From NCBI GenBank assembly GCA_963580285.1, contig OY757011.1, forward strand, positions 103,074,316 to 103,138,315: a stretch of DNA of 64,000 nucleotides, in the 5' to 3' direction. How positions within the stretch are numbered: position 1 is the stretch's first letter; every line of letters starts with the position of its first letter. This document shows, in pieces, positions 11,401 to 21,059 of this stretch. The notes below the pieces were generated by a model, which had not been told where the DNA came from, ran no database searches, and saw nothing but the letters and a program-made list of their open reading frames with translations. Position numbers and translations under genes: made by a program. This DNA comes from Lucinisca nassula. Taxonomy: Eukaryota; Mollusca; Bivalvia; Lucinida; Lucinidae.

Positions 11401-13917
11401 AAATAGTAGTTTGACATTCAAAATCCTAGTTTGACATTCGATTTGGCGAAGAAAATCGTAGTTTGACATTCAAAATCCTAGTTTGACATTCGATTTGGCG
11501 AAGAAAATCGTAGTTTGACATTCAAAATCCTAGTTTGACATTCGATTTGGCGAAGAAAATCGTAGTTTGACATTCAAAATCCTAGTTTGACATTCGATTT
11601 GGCGAAGAAAATCGTAGTTTGACATTCAAAATCCTAGCTTGACATTCGATTTGGCGAAGAAAATCGTAGTTTGACATTCAAAATCCTAGTTTGACATTCG
11701 ATTTGGCGAAGAAAATCGTATTTTGACATTCAAAATCCTAGTTTGACATTCGATTTGGCGAAGAAAATCGTAGTTTGACATTCAAAATCCTAGTTTGACA
11801 TTCGATTTGGCGAAGAAAATCGTAGTTTGACATTCAAAATCCTAGTTTGACATTCGATTTGGCGAAGAAAATCGTAGTTTGACTTTCAAAATCCTAGTTT
11901 GACATTCGATTTGGCGAAGAAAATCGTATTTTGACATTCAAAATCCTAGTTTGACATTCGATTTGGCGAAGAAAATCGTAGTTTGACATTCAAAATCCTA
12001 GTTTGACATTCGATTTGGCGAAGAAAATCGTAGTTTGACATTCAAAATCCTAGTTTGACATTCGATTTGGCGAAGAAAATCGTAGTTTGACATTCAAAAT
12101 CCTAGTTTGACATTCGATTTGGCGAAGAAAATCGTAGTTTGACATTCAAAATCCTAGTTTGACATTCGATTTGGTGAAGAAAATAGTAGTTTGACATTCA
12201 AAATCCTAGTTTGACATTCGATTTGGCGAAGAAAATCGTATTTTGACATTCAAAATCCTAGTTTGACATTCGATTTGGCGAAGAAAATCGTAGTTTGACA
12301 TTCAAAATCCTAGTTTGAAATTCGATTTGGCGAAGAAAATCGTAGTTTGACATTCAAAATCCTAGTTTGACATTCGATTTGGCGAAGAAAATCGTAGTTT
12401 GACATTCAAAATCCTAGTTTGACATTCGATTTGGCGAAGAAAATCGTAGTTTGACATTCAAAATCCTAGTTTGACATTCGATTTGGCGAAGAAAATCGTA
12501 GTTTGACATTCAAAATCCTAGTTTGACATTCGATTTGGCGAAGAAAATCGTAGTTTGACATTCAAAATCCTAGTTTGACATTCGATTTGGCGAAGAAAAT
12601 CGTAGTTTGACATTCAAAATCCTAGTTTGACATTCGATTTGGTGAAGAAAATCGTAGTTTGACATTCAAAATCCTAGTTTGACATTCGATTTGGCGAAGA
12701 AAATCGTAGTTTGACATTCAAAATCCTAGTTTGACATTCGATTTGGCGCTGAATATCGTAGTTTGACATTCAAAATCCTAGTTTGACATTCGATTTGGCG
12801 AAGAAAATCGTATTTTGACATTCAAAATCCTAGTTTGACATTCGATTTGGCGAAGAAAATCGTATTTTGACATTCAAAATCCTAGTTTGACATTCGATTT
12901 GGCGAAGAAAATCGTAGTTTGACATTCAAAATCCTAGTTTGACATTCGATTTGGCGAAGAAAATCGTAGTTTGACATTCAAAATCCTAGTTTGACATTCG
13001 ATTTGGCGAAGAAAATCGTAGTTTGACATTCAAAATCCTAGTTTGACATTCGATTTGGCGAAGAAAATCGTAGTTTGACATTCAAAATCCTAGTTTGACA
13101 TTCGATTTGGCGAAGAAAATCGTAGTTTGACATTCAAAATCCTAGTTTGACATTCGATTTGGCGAAGAAAATCGTAGTTTGACATTCAAAATCCTAGTTT
13201 GACATTCGATTTGGCGAAGAAAATCGTAGTTTGACATTCAAAATCCTAGTTTGACATTCGATTTGGTGAAGAAAATCGTAGTTTGACATTCAAAATCCTA
13301 GTTTGACATTCGATTTGGCGAAGAAAATCGTATTTTGACATTCAAAATCCTAGTTTGACATTCGATTTGGCGAAGAAAATCGTAGTTTGACATTCAAAAT
13401 CCTAGTTTGACATTCGATTTGGCGAAGAAATACGTAGTTTGACATTCAAAATCCTAGTTTGACATTCGATTTGGCGAAGAAAATCGTAGTTTGACATTCA
13501 AAATCCTAGTTTGACATTCGATTTGGCGAAGAAAATCGTAGTTTGACATTCAAAATCCTAGTTTGACATTCGATTTGGCGAAGAAAATCGTAGTTTGACA
13601 TTCAAAATCCTAGTTTGACATTCGATTTGGCGAAGAAAATCGTAGTTTGACATTCAAAATCCTAGTTTGACATTCGATTTGGCGAAGAAAATCGTAGTTT
13701 GACATTCAAAATCCTAGTTTGACATTCGATTTGGCGCTGAATATCGTATTTTGACATTCAAAATTCTAGTTTGACATTCGATTTGGCGCTGAATATCGTA
13801 TTTTGACATTCAAAATCCTAGTTTGACATTCGATTTGGCGCTGAAAATCGTATTTTGACATTCAAAATCCTAGTTTGACATTCGATTTGGCGAAGAAAAT
13901 CGTAGTTTGACATTCAG
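8438..13917. repeat. 52-bp satellite array, ~105 copies
   Basis: The unit is TAGTTTGACATTCGATTTGG, then CGAAGAAAATCG, then TAGTTTGACATTCAAAATCC. The word TAGTTTGACATTC therefore occurs twice per unit. GATTTGG/GATTAGG at 8476 and at 13884 are 5408 bp apart, exactly 104 units, so there is no net length change across the array. Variants (GGCGCTGAATATCG, CGTATTTTGAC, GGTGAAGAAAATAG) are substitutions only, and several are concentrated at the two ends. No open frame survives, since TGA recurs and 52 is not a multiple of 3. A diagnostic run at 8476-8600 recurs at 10140-10262, 32 units away. Confidence 0.97.
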
Positions 13918-15429
13918 TCCAGGTCACATGACCAAGATGGCTGACAGGCTCATACATGGTAAAACCCTTCAAAAATCTTCTTCTCCGGAACCACAGGGCC
14001 GATTTCCACGAAACTTGACATGTAGCATCTGGGACGAGGGCCACATAGGCATTTGTATGGAAAAAAATCGAAAATGCATTATATCATACAAATGGTTTAG
14101 AATACCACCCCTAAACCAAATATATTCTTGCTCCTTGTGACAAGGCGCATTTAGTGGGGGGGGGGGGCATTTTGGCCCAGGTCACATGCCCAAGCTGGCC
14201 GCCATGTCCATATATGGTAAAATGTTTAAACTTTTACTCCTCAGAAACCGCTGGGCCAACTGAAGTCAAATTTCATGTGGAGCCTCCATGGGATGGGGGA
14301 ACGAAAGTTTGCTAATGGGTTCCAGGTCACATGACCAAGATAGCCGCCATAATCATATATGGTAAAACACCCTTAAAATCTCCATAACCGCTATGCCGAT
14401 TTTCATGAAACTTGGTAAGTATTATCTAAGACGTAGGCCCATCATAAATTGTTAAAATGTTGACCTGGGTCGACCTTGACCTATTTTATGCTAAGGTCAA
14501 GTTTAGTCACATAGGCATTTGTATAGGAAAACGTGAAAATGCATTATATCTTACAAACGGTTCAGAATACCACTCCCAAACCATACATGTTCTTGCTCCT
14601 TACGATAACGGGCATTTAGTCCGGGGACCATTTTTGTCCCAGGTCACATGACCAAGGTGGCCGCCATTTCCATATAAGGTAAAATGCTTAATATCTTGGA
14701 AACCTTTCAGATCCCCACCAACCAACCATATATATACTTGTTCCTTGTGAAAAGGGGCATTTAGTGGGGGGACCATTTTTGGTCCAGGTCACATGACCAA
14801 GATGGCCGCCGTGACCATATATGGTAAAATGCTTAATATCTCAGAAACCGTTCAGATCCCCACATATGAACCATTTATTAGCTCACCTGAGCCGAAGGCT
14901 CAATGGTAAGCTTACAGGGTGGCCAGAGTTTGTCTGTCTGTCTTGTGTCGTGTGTGTATGTGTGTTCACATTTTCAAGCGTCTTCTCCTCTGGAACATGT
15001 GGAGCCTCCATGGGGTGGGGGAACGAAAGTTTGCATTTTTGGTCCAGGTCACACGACCAAGATGACCGCCATGCCCATATATGGTAAAAAAAAACCTTCT
15101 AAAATCTTCTTCTCCGGAACCACTGGGCCGATTTGCATTAGACTTGGTATGTAGCATGTGGGACATTGGCCCATTATAAATTGCATAAATGGTGACCCTG
15201 GGATGACCTTGACCTATTTTTGCCAACGCCAAATTTGGTCACATAGGCATTTATATGGGAAAAAGTGAAAATGCATGATATCTTACAAACGGTTTAGAAT
15301 ACCACCCCTAAACCATATATTTTCTGGCTCCTTATGATAAGGAGCATTTAGTGGGGGCCATTTTTGGTCCAAGTCACATGACCAAGATGGCTGCCGTGCC
15401 CATATATGGTAAAATGCTTAATATCTCGG
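13918..15429. repeat. GGTCACATGACCAAGATGGC repeat array
   Basis: The block GTCCAGGTCACATGACCAAG-ATGGC(C)GCC followed by ATATATGGTAAAA recurs at about 13915, 14176, 14325, 14637, 14785, 15043 and 15367. Between occurrences are recognisable filler blocks: CTCCGGAACCAC(A/T)GGGCCGATTT, ACATAGGCATTTGTATGG, GGAGCCTCCATGGG(A/G)TGGGG, GCTCCTTGTGA. The same blocks occur inverted at 61890-63370. A common mollusc-type leader, AGCTCACCTGAGCCGAAGGC, starts at 14880. The array is cut by the assembly gap. Confidence 0.85.
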
Positions 15430-15629
15430 NNNNNNNNNNNNNNNNNNNNNNNNNNNNNNNNNNNNNNNNNNNNNNNNNNNNNNNNNNNNNNNNNNNNNNN
15501 NNNNNNNNNNNNNNNNNNNNNNNNNNNNNNNNNNNNNNNNNNNNNNNNNNNNNNNNNNNNNNNNNNNNNNNNNNNNNNNNNNNNNNNNNNNNNNNNNNNN
15601 NNNNNNNNNNNNNNNNNNNNNNNNNNNNN
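15430..15629. other. Assembly gap (200 N)
   Basis: Exactly 200 N, a conventional placeholder for a gap of unknown size. ORFs spanning it are meaningless. Confidence 0.99.
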
Positions 15630-15835
15630 CAGACCTACTATCGATAAAACTTGTTTGAAGGCCTTAAAACAATGTTTTAAAAAAGGTCCCCATTACTGAT
15701 AGGCTCTAATATACATATATGTCCCCATCATTGATAGTTTAAGGTCGTCAAACAAGTTTTATCGATAGTAGGCCTGTTCTGTCGGGCTAGAAAGCTAATC
15801 AGACCTGACCCCAAGCATCTGTGATCGGATACGAC
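15630..15835. repeat. Inverted repeat around ATCGATAAAACTTG
   Basis: CCTACTATCGATAAAACTTG at the left is inverted as CAAGTTTTATCGATAGTAGG near 15752-15771. The segment from 15752 to about 15825 is the reverse complement of 4815-4905. The left end is lost in the gap. Confidence 0.7.
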
Positions 15836-15928
15836 ATATATAGTGAAGCTTCAATGACTCGAACACTGATGGCTCGTTACCATGGTTATTTGCTTATTTC
15901 GAACTCGTTCTTTCCCACAACTCAAGGT

Positions 15929-16135
15929 ATTAACCCTTTTTCCGCTGAATATTTAATAAGCCACACTCATTTCTAACTTTGAACCAATCGGATTATTTGA
16001 TGTAATCTTTTTTTACAAGTTTACAAAAATGAATGTTAAACAGTGTAGATCCTGATCAGATGGCTTCGTCAGAAGCCACCTGATCTGGATCTACACTGTT
16101 TGCAAAAGCAGGGATTGCTGTGAACAGCAGGCTAA
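15929..16135. mobile_element. piggyBac-like MITE (degraded copy)
   Basis: This is related to the intact element at 59725-59928. TTAACCCTTTTTCCGCTGAA stands for the left end and a GCAGG-containing segment for the right end. It contains the family hairpin: AACAGTGTAGATCCTGATCA, GATGGCTTCGTCAGAAGCC, then TGATCTGGATCTACACTGTT (about 16034-16101). Confidence 0.65.
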
Positions 16136-16194
16136 GGCTTTATATATTTTGGAATATATTAAGGATATTTTTTTCTTATTTTAACTTAAAATTG

Positions 16195-16262
16195 GATGCC
16201 GTGTGTATTCATTAGAATCGCCTCGATAAGGTGATTCTGCTGAAAACACAAAACACACAGAT
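16195..16262. mobile_element. MITE-P-type hairpin variant (GAATCGCC arms)
   Basis: GTGTGTATTCATTAGAATCG pairs imperfectly with a diverged right arm (GTGATTCTGCTGAAAACAC). The GAATCGCC version is shared with the hairpin at 35533-35594, which marks a subfamily. Confidence 0.5.
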
Positions 16263-16577
16263 TTAATTTAACCTTCATATTGCTGAATAAACTAATCTAG
16301 CCACGCCCATTTCTGAATGTCAACCAATCAAATTACTAATAAAATGTAATGTATATTTATTCAATATGCTAACAGAATGGCAAACAGTGTAGACCCTGAT
16401 CAGACCGCTTCTTCAGAAGCCATCTGATATATCGTCACCTTAGCGCAAAAAGTCAATAAGTGCAATACAAAATGTATTGCACTTATTGACTTTTTGCGCT
16501 AAGGTGACGATATATAGCTAAATCTACACTATTTGCAAAGGTACGGGTTGTCCTGTTCAGCAGGTTAAGGGTCAAAA
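16250..16577. mobile_element. piggyBac-like MITE interrupted by a perfect palindrome
   Basis: The family ends are a TTAACCTTCATATTGCTGAA-like left end and TTGTCCTGTTCAGCAGGTTAA at the right. The hairpin starts AACAGTGTAGACCCTGATCA, runs through GCTTCTTCAGAAGCCATCTG, then stops at 16426 where a second palindrome (16427-16515) sits. The family right arm resumes as CTAAATCTACACTATTTGC. Confidence 0.65.
16427..16515. repeat. Perfect 43-bp-arm palindrome
   Basis: The left arm 16427-16469 and right arm 16473-16515 are exact reverse complements around an AAA loop. The sequence begins ATATATCGTCACCTTAGCGC. Zero mismatches over 43 bp suggest a young or homogenised insertion inside the older MITE hairpin. 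Confidence 0.95.
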
Positions 16578-16696
16578 GGTATCCCTGTGCGCCCCGCTCG
16601 TCGCGGCGTGAAGAAATAGACTGGGCTGCATGGTGCTTCCGTACAGAGCCGAATCGGACCGAAATTTTTAGTACATGTAAACCGCTTAGAAGGTCT

Positions 16697-16985
16697 ATGG
16701 TTGGTTGATTTGAGCTTTAACGTCCCCGTCAACACTGTATAGGTCATTTGTGAGACGTTGCGTCCAATTTTGTGGGTTTTTACTCAACATTGAGATAAAA
16801 TGACATATCAAGCCCTGCCACCCATTAGGTTTATGGACGGTCCGACTCACACAACTTTTCCTGGGCAGGCTTAGAAGTTCAAAGCGTTTTACCAATATAC
16901 TTACGTGCGGTCGGTTTCAGCTCTGTGTGGAAGCATGATGCAGTCCAATCTATTTCTTGAAGCCCCGATGGGCGAGGGCGGCTAA
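16697..16985 (-). mobile_element. SINE-A copy
   Basis: A nearly full minus-strand copy: GATTTGAGCTTTAACGTCCC, CAACACTGTATAGGTCATTT, ATATCAAGCCCTGCC, AGCTCTGTGTGGAAGCATGA, TTCTTGAAGCCCCGATGGGC. Between about 16570 and 16640 there is a further inverted fragment of the same family. Confidence 0.8.
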
Positions 16986-17039
16986 GAAGGTCTAAGCCTG
17001 TTCAGAAAGAGAGATACAAGTACATTAAAACCTAGCATT

Positions 17040-17222
17040 TGTTCCTTTTGTTTTTGTTTACCGCCTTTTCAAGATTATTTCACTTTTTCCCGCCGATCGT
17101 TTGTCAGAGTTGGGCAAAAGCCGGAGAACTCCGGAGAAAAAAACCTGACCTGCCCTGCAGAACTTGTCTCACATGTGACCCGAGCGAGGCTCGAACCACA
17201 GCGGTAAGAGACATAAAAGCCT
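17040..17222 (-). mobile_element. tRNA-derived SINE-V (truncated)
   Basis: CTTTTCAAGATTATTTCAC, CGATCGTTTGTCAGAG, CCGGAGAAAAAAACC, CACATGTGACCCGAGCGAGG and CTCGAACCACAGCGGT match the fuller copies at 45340-45579 and 56638-56877. The tRNA-like 5' head is missing. On the minus strand the B-box-like GGTTCGAGCC is preserved. Confidence 0.75.
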
Positions 17223-17244
17223 AGCAGTTTCACTGGATGGTAGA

Positions 17245-17365
17245 GCTTGACTGAGATGTCGTTTCATCTCAATGCCGGGTAAAAGTACCACAAAAATTGA
17301 TGCAACGTCTCCAAAATGACCGAAATAATGTTGACGGGGACGTGAAAACTCAACACAAACAAATA
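17245..17365 (+). mobile_element. SINE-A 3' fragment
   Basis: GAGATGTCGTTTCATCTCAA, GGGTAAAAGTACCAC, AACGTCTCCAAAATGACC and GTTGACGGGGACGTGAAAAC end in a CAAACAAATAAAC tail. The 5' half of the element is absent. Confidence 0.75.
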
Positions 17366-17457
17366 AACAAAAGCAACAGACATTCCAATTTCTAAAGACA
17401 GAACAAGTTAGAAGAAAAAAAAACTTCGTTAATTCTTGTCCTGCTGAACCCGGATAT

Positions 17458-17775
17458 GTCTTATCTTTCAAACAATGTAGATCCAGATCAGATGGCTTCT
17501 TCTTCTTCTTCTTCTTCTTCTTCTTCTTCTTCTTCTTCTTCTTCTTCCGGTTTCGCCTTAACCCCCGGAGGGGACACAGACGGTGTATTACATACACTCC
17601 AGTTTTGCAGGATGAAAGCCTACACAGTAATCATGTAATTACGGTAGGGTTCTTCAACCTGCACAGGGGATGGTTCTCCCTGCACAGGGGGCCTCCAGTT
17701 AACGTCCCGATCCGAAGGACGGTGCACTTTATGACATTCATCGGAAGCCATCTGATCAGGATCTTCATTGTTTTA
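17458..17775. mobile_element. piggyBac-MITE hairpin split by (CTT)n and a SINE-F piece
   Basis: The left hairpin arm AACAATGTAGATCCAGATCA continues to GATGGCTTC and then becomes (CTT)n at about 17502-17547. The right arm (GAAGCCATCTGATCAGGATC, from about 17748) appears only 200 bp later. Between them, 17560-17745 matches SINE-F sequence (compare 46140-47120) and keeps the uninterrupted order CTGCACAGGGGATGGTTCTC, GGCCTCCAGTTAACGTCC. Confidence 0.65.
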
Positions 17776-18026
17776 AATACCCCTCTAAACCCCACTCTAA
17801 ATAGAGAAAACCGGTGTTACACGGGTGTTCATTACTGTTTATATTAAATATCAATACATAAGTTCTGGGTACTCGTTAGAACCGCCTCAATGAGGCGGTT
17901 CTAACGAGCACCGACAACTTATTTTTGGAGTAAGTATAAGGAAAATATCACAATTTTTCATCAGAAAAATAATCCTTTTTCGAGATATGAAAGAATGGTC
18001 TATTTCACACGGATGTGTTATCGTAA
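17775..18026 (-). mobile_element. MITE-P copy
   Basis: The element lies in reverse: CTAAACCCCACTC...GAG hairpin, the central hairpin GTACTCGTTAGAACCGCCTC / GAGGCGGTTCTAACGAGCAC (17868-17922), and the terminal TGTGTTATCGTAA at 18014-18026, complementary to the family start TTACGATAACA. Confidence 0.7.
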
Positions 18027-18510
18027 ATTCTAACACAGCGCGCCTATAGGCAATGCAAAATAACTGTGTTTTATTCTGCAACAAATCACAGCTCGGAAGA
18101 GCGTGACGTGTGACGTCATTAAAAACTGCAAATTTTGACGTCACTAGTCGATTAACTTGACTTTGACGGTGTAACGTCATTTTCTCGCATCGAAACCGTT
18201 AAAAAAGGATATAAATGCATGTGTTTCAGTCGATAATTTTAGCGGGATTTCTTCTAACAATGGCGAAAAGTTGTGAGATTTTGAAGGAAACAACAACATT
18301 ATTGCCGATTTTCAGCGTGTTAGAATCGAAATAGATCAGCTCTAGCCAGTGATTTGTTGGGTAATAAATCACAGTTTATCGGTCAGTTGTAAGTAGACAA
18401 ATCACGCGCGCTACGCGCTCGTGATTTGTCTACTTTACAACTGACCTCCAAACTGTGATTTATTACACAACAAATCACAATTAGAGCTGATCTATTTCTT
18501 AATTCTAACA
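18018..18510. mobile_element. TGACGTCA-bearing palindromic element, tandem copy 1
   Basis: The element begins TTCTAACACAGCGCGCC and passes GTGACGTGTGACGTCATT, TTTGACGTCACTAG and GTAACGTCATTTTC. A TATA-like GGATATAAATGCATG and an ATGGCGAAAAG follow. It ends in a hairpin with arms of about 85 bp (GAAATAGATCAGCTCTAG...CTAATTGTGATTTGTTG in inverted order, 18326-18505). TGACGTCA is the known CREB/ATF (CRE) site, but function here is not shown. There is no long ORF. Confidence 0.8.
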
Positions 18511-18938
18511 CAGAGCGCCTATATAGGCAATGGAAAATAACTGTGTTTTATTCTGCAACAAATCACAGCTCGGAAGAGCGTGACGAGTGACGTCATTAAA
18601 ATTCCCAATTTATGACGTCACTAGTCGATTTCCTTGACGTTAGACGGTGTAACGTCATTTTCTCGCATCGAAAACGTAAGAAAAGGATATAAATGCATGT
18701 GTTTCAGTCGATAATTTTAGCGGGGTTTCTTATAACAATGGCGAAAGGTTGTGAGATTTTGAAGGAAACAACAACATTATTGCCGATTTTCAGCGTGTTA
18801 GAATCGAAATAGATCAGCTCTTGTCTGTGATTTGTTGAGTAATAAATCAAAGTTTGTCGGTCAGTTGTAAGTTTACAACGGACCTACAAACTGAGATTTA
18901 TTACTCAACAAATCACAGCTAGAGCTGATCTATTTCTT
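18511..18938. mobile_element. TGACGTCA-bearing palindromic element, tandem copy 2
   Basis: A direct repeat of the preceding element: same TTCTAACACAG start, same GACGTCA words, same GGATATAAATGCATGTGTTT and ATGGCGAAAGG. It differs by substitutions and by a shorter terminal hairpin that lacks the GACAAATCACGCGCG inner arms. It ends AGAGCTGATCTATTTCTTAA. Confidence 0.8.
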
Positions 18939-18992
18939 AAGCAACGAACAAGTTCGACTCAGCGATGTAAAACGAGTCTTCCGTGTTCTTAT

Positions 18993-19288
18993 CATTACGA
19001 TAACAAATCCGTGTGTATTTTTTCATACCTCCAAAATGGCTACTGTTCTGATGAAAATTTGTGATATTTATTCTCATTTATACTCGAAATATAGGTTGTG
19101 GGTACTCGTTAGAACCGCCTCAGGTTCTACTAAATACCCAAAACCTAAACCTATGTCTTAGAGTAAAAATAAGCCAACTTAGAGATGAAATAAGTCAAAT
19201 AATGTATACCCCTGTAAACCCCAGTGTTCTCTATATTGAAGTGGGGTTTACGGGGATGTTCATTTCTCTTTTTAAACTGATGCATTGA
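18993..19288 (+). mobile_element. MITE-P copy with deleted hairpin arm
   Basis: It starts CATTACGATAACA (the family terminal repeat), then CTCCAAAATGGCTACTGTTC and TATAGGTTGTGGGTACTCGT. The right arm of the central hairpin is mostly lost (CCGCCTCAGGTTCTACTAAA). The second hairpin (AAACCCCAGT...GTGGGGTTTACGGGG) remains. The right terminus is not clear. Confidence 0.7.
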
Positions 19289-19308
19289 AGTTTCACTACT
19301 GAGCGAAA

Positions 19309-19605
19309 GCAGCCCCCACTCATAGGGGCTTGAAGAAATAGATGGGCTGCAAGATGCTTCCACGCAGAGTTGAAACCGACCCGCACACGAGTACTGGTAA
19401 ACCGCAAAGGCCTGCCCAGGCAAAGCGGTGCGAGTCGGACCGTCTGTGCCTATAAACCCTATTGGTTGCCTTGGCCGGCAGAGCTTGATATGTCATTTCA
19501 TCTCAATGTCGGGTAAAAGTCCCACAAAATTGGAAGCAACGTCTCAAAAATGACCTTTACAGTGTTGACGAGGACGTTAAACCTCAAATCAACAACAACA
19601 ACTGA
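19309..19605 (+). mobile_element. SINE-A copy (near full length)
   Basis: It reads CCCCCACTCATAGGGGCTTG, GAAGAAATAGATGGGCTGCA, GATGCTTCCACGCAGAG, CACACGAGTACTGGTAAACC, GGCAGAGCTTGATATGTC, AATGTCGGGTAAAAGTCCC, AATGACCTTTACAGTGTTGA and GACGTTAAACCTCAAATCAA, with a short CAACAACAAC tail. Confidence 0.85.
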
Positions 19606-19607
19606 GC

Positions 19608-19828
19608 GAAAGGTGCCGGCCTTGATAGCTCAGTAACGTTTTTTCGTAGAGACTGATCATGCTTCAAGAAGGACAGTTGCCAGTTTTTGGCGAAAGAATG
19701 TGCACTGTACTGGTTAACCGCTAACGTATAAGGTGTGGATAGGTAACTGATCGGCTCGATTTGACCTAAATAGTGTTGACTGGGCCGTTAAACTCCAATA
19801 CAAACAAACAAACAAACAAACAAACAAA
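19608..19828 (+). mobile_element. tRNA-derived SINE-B, internally deleted
   Basis: A tRNA-like head (GGCCTTGATAGCTCAGTAAC) lacks the B box. The body (AAGAAGGACAGTTGCCAG, GGCGAAAGAATGTGCACTG, GGTTAACCGCTAACGTATAA) and the 3' end (GTGTTGACTGGGCCGTTAAA) are intact, with an (AAAC)n tail at 19798-19828. Confidence 0.8.
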
Positions 19829-19989
19829 AGTGAGCAAAACTTACACGTATTCCTTTGCCTGTTCGACATTACTTTTATCTTTTATACCTTTTGTACTTTA
19901 TCTCTGGCCTAATTCATTTTTGCTGAAGCACGCCCACCAAACAAACGAATGCTTAACCGTCGGTTATGACGAGAAGCAATTAGAGTGAC

Positions 19990-21059
19990 ATCCGGTTTGG
20001 GGGAGTTCCAGCCTATAATAATTTCCATAGGATTCTGCCCACGCACAGATTTCCATGATATTGTGCATAATTAATGCCTGGTAAATGATTGTTCATTACT
20101 TAGCTATTTCACTCCCATATCTGTTTTCATTATAAATCTACAGTGTTATGTTTATTTCCACTTCCGAAAACAGGGGTACCCTCAAACAAGTGTATATATA
20201 CATAACAGCTTTTTATGTTTTGGTGTTATTTTGTTCTCAGGCATCTTTGTAGTCATTTGTGATTGTTTTTGTATCACATTTGCTATTGTTCAGTTGAAGT
20301 TCCATAGACCATGACCAATTTCATATGGAGCAGACCCCAGATTTCACAACCATAAAACCTTTTGGAGTATGTTTGACTTTTGATTTCACATTGTTGCAGT
20401 TCTTGTCACCCCATTATTTTAATATGAAAATTGCTCATGTGTATGTAGAACATTTTATCAAACTTTCTTGAAAATCTGAGACCGGTAACATACTGCATTT
20501 GAACATTGAATAGTAGTGGTCAGAATTTTAAATATTTTTCAAACCATTTGTAGATATGGTATAACATTTTCAGTCGAGAAATTGCTCACCTCTATATATA
20601 CACATGAATGTGTGTTTAAACCTTAATTGTGTAGTATGAGCTCATTTAATCGGCATTTGTATCAGTTATGGTACCCTGGGGGTGGGCACCAAAAACACAA
20701 TTCATTTTGAGCGCTCATTAACAATTCAATCGGATTTTATTGAAAATATATTTCCTTTCTTAACAGGCGTTTTTGCATTTAATGTAATCCTAAAGCCTGG
20801 TGAAGCTTATTATGACAAAGATTGTTGAAATGGCAAGTAAAATGGATGGTTCTATCGCTTGACTCTCTGAACTGATGCAGTCTACTTAAAAAGTTTGAAA
20901 AGTCGGATTGTCATGCCTGAATGGCACAGCTTGCTTGAATGGCCAAGAGTAATGATGTTTTATCGAGATAGTCACGTGATACTAGCGGTTGGACACGTTT
21001 TATGGAGCTCTGAATAAGATTGTGTAAAAAATAAGTAATTTGATGCAGAAGTGGTTAAA
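19990..21059 (+). other. Possible 5' untranslated region of the LINE
   Basis: AT-rich sequence with no recognised repeat lies between the SINE-B tail and the first ATG of the LINE. No long ORF, TATA box or tandem promoter repeat was identified. The true 5' boundary of the element cannot be set from one copy. Confidence 0.35.

Noticed and set aside
8438..13917. CRISPR array
   Set aside because: Regular 52-bp units without unique spacers, in a eukaryotic repeat context with no cas genes; this is a satellite.
15351..15699. ORFs spanning the first gap
   Set aside because: Most of their length is N; the flanking sequence is repeat DNA.
17169..17638. Poly-Lys / poly-Ser ORFs
   Set aside because: They translate the (CTT)n tract and SINE fragments.
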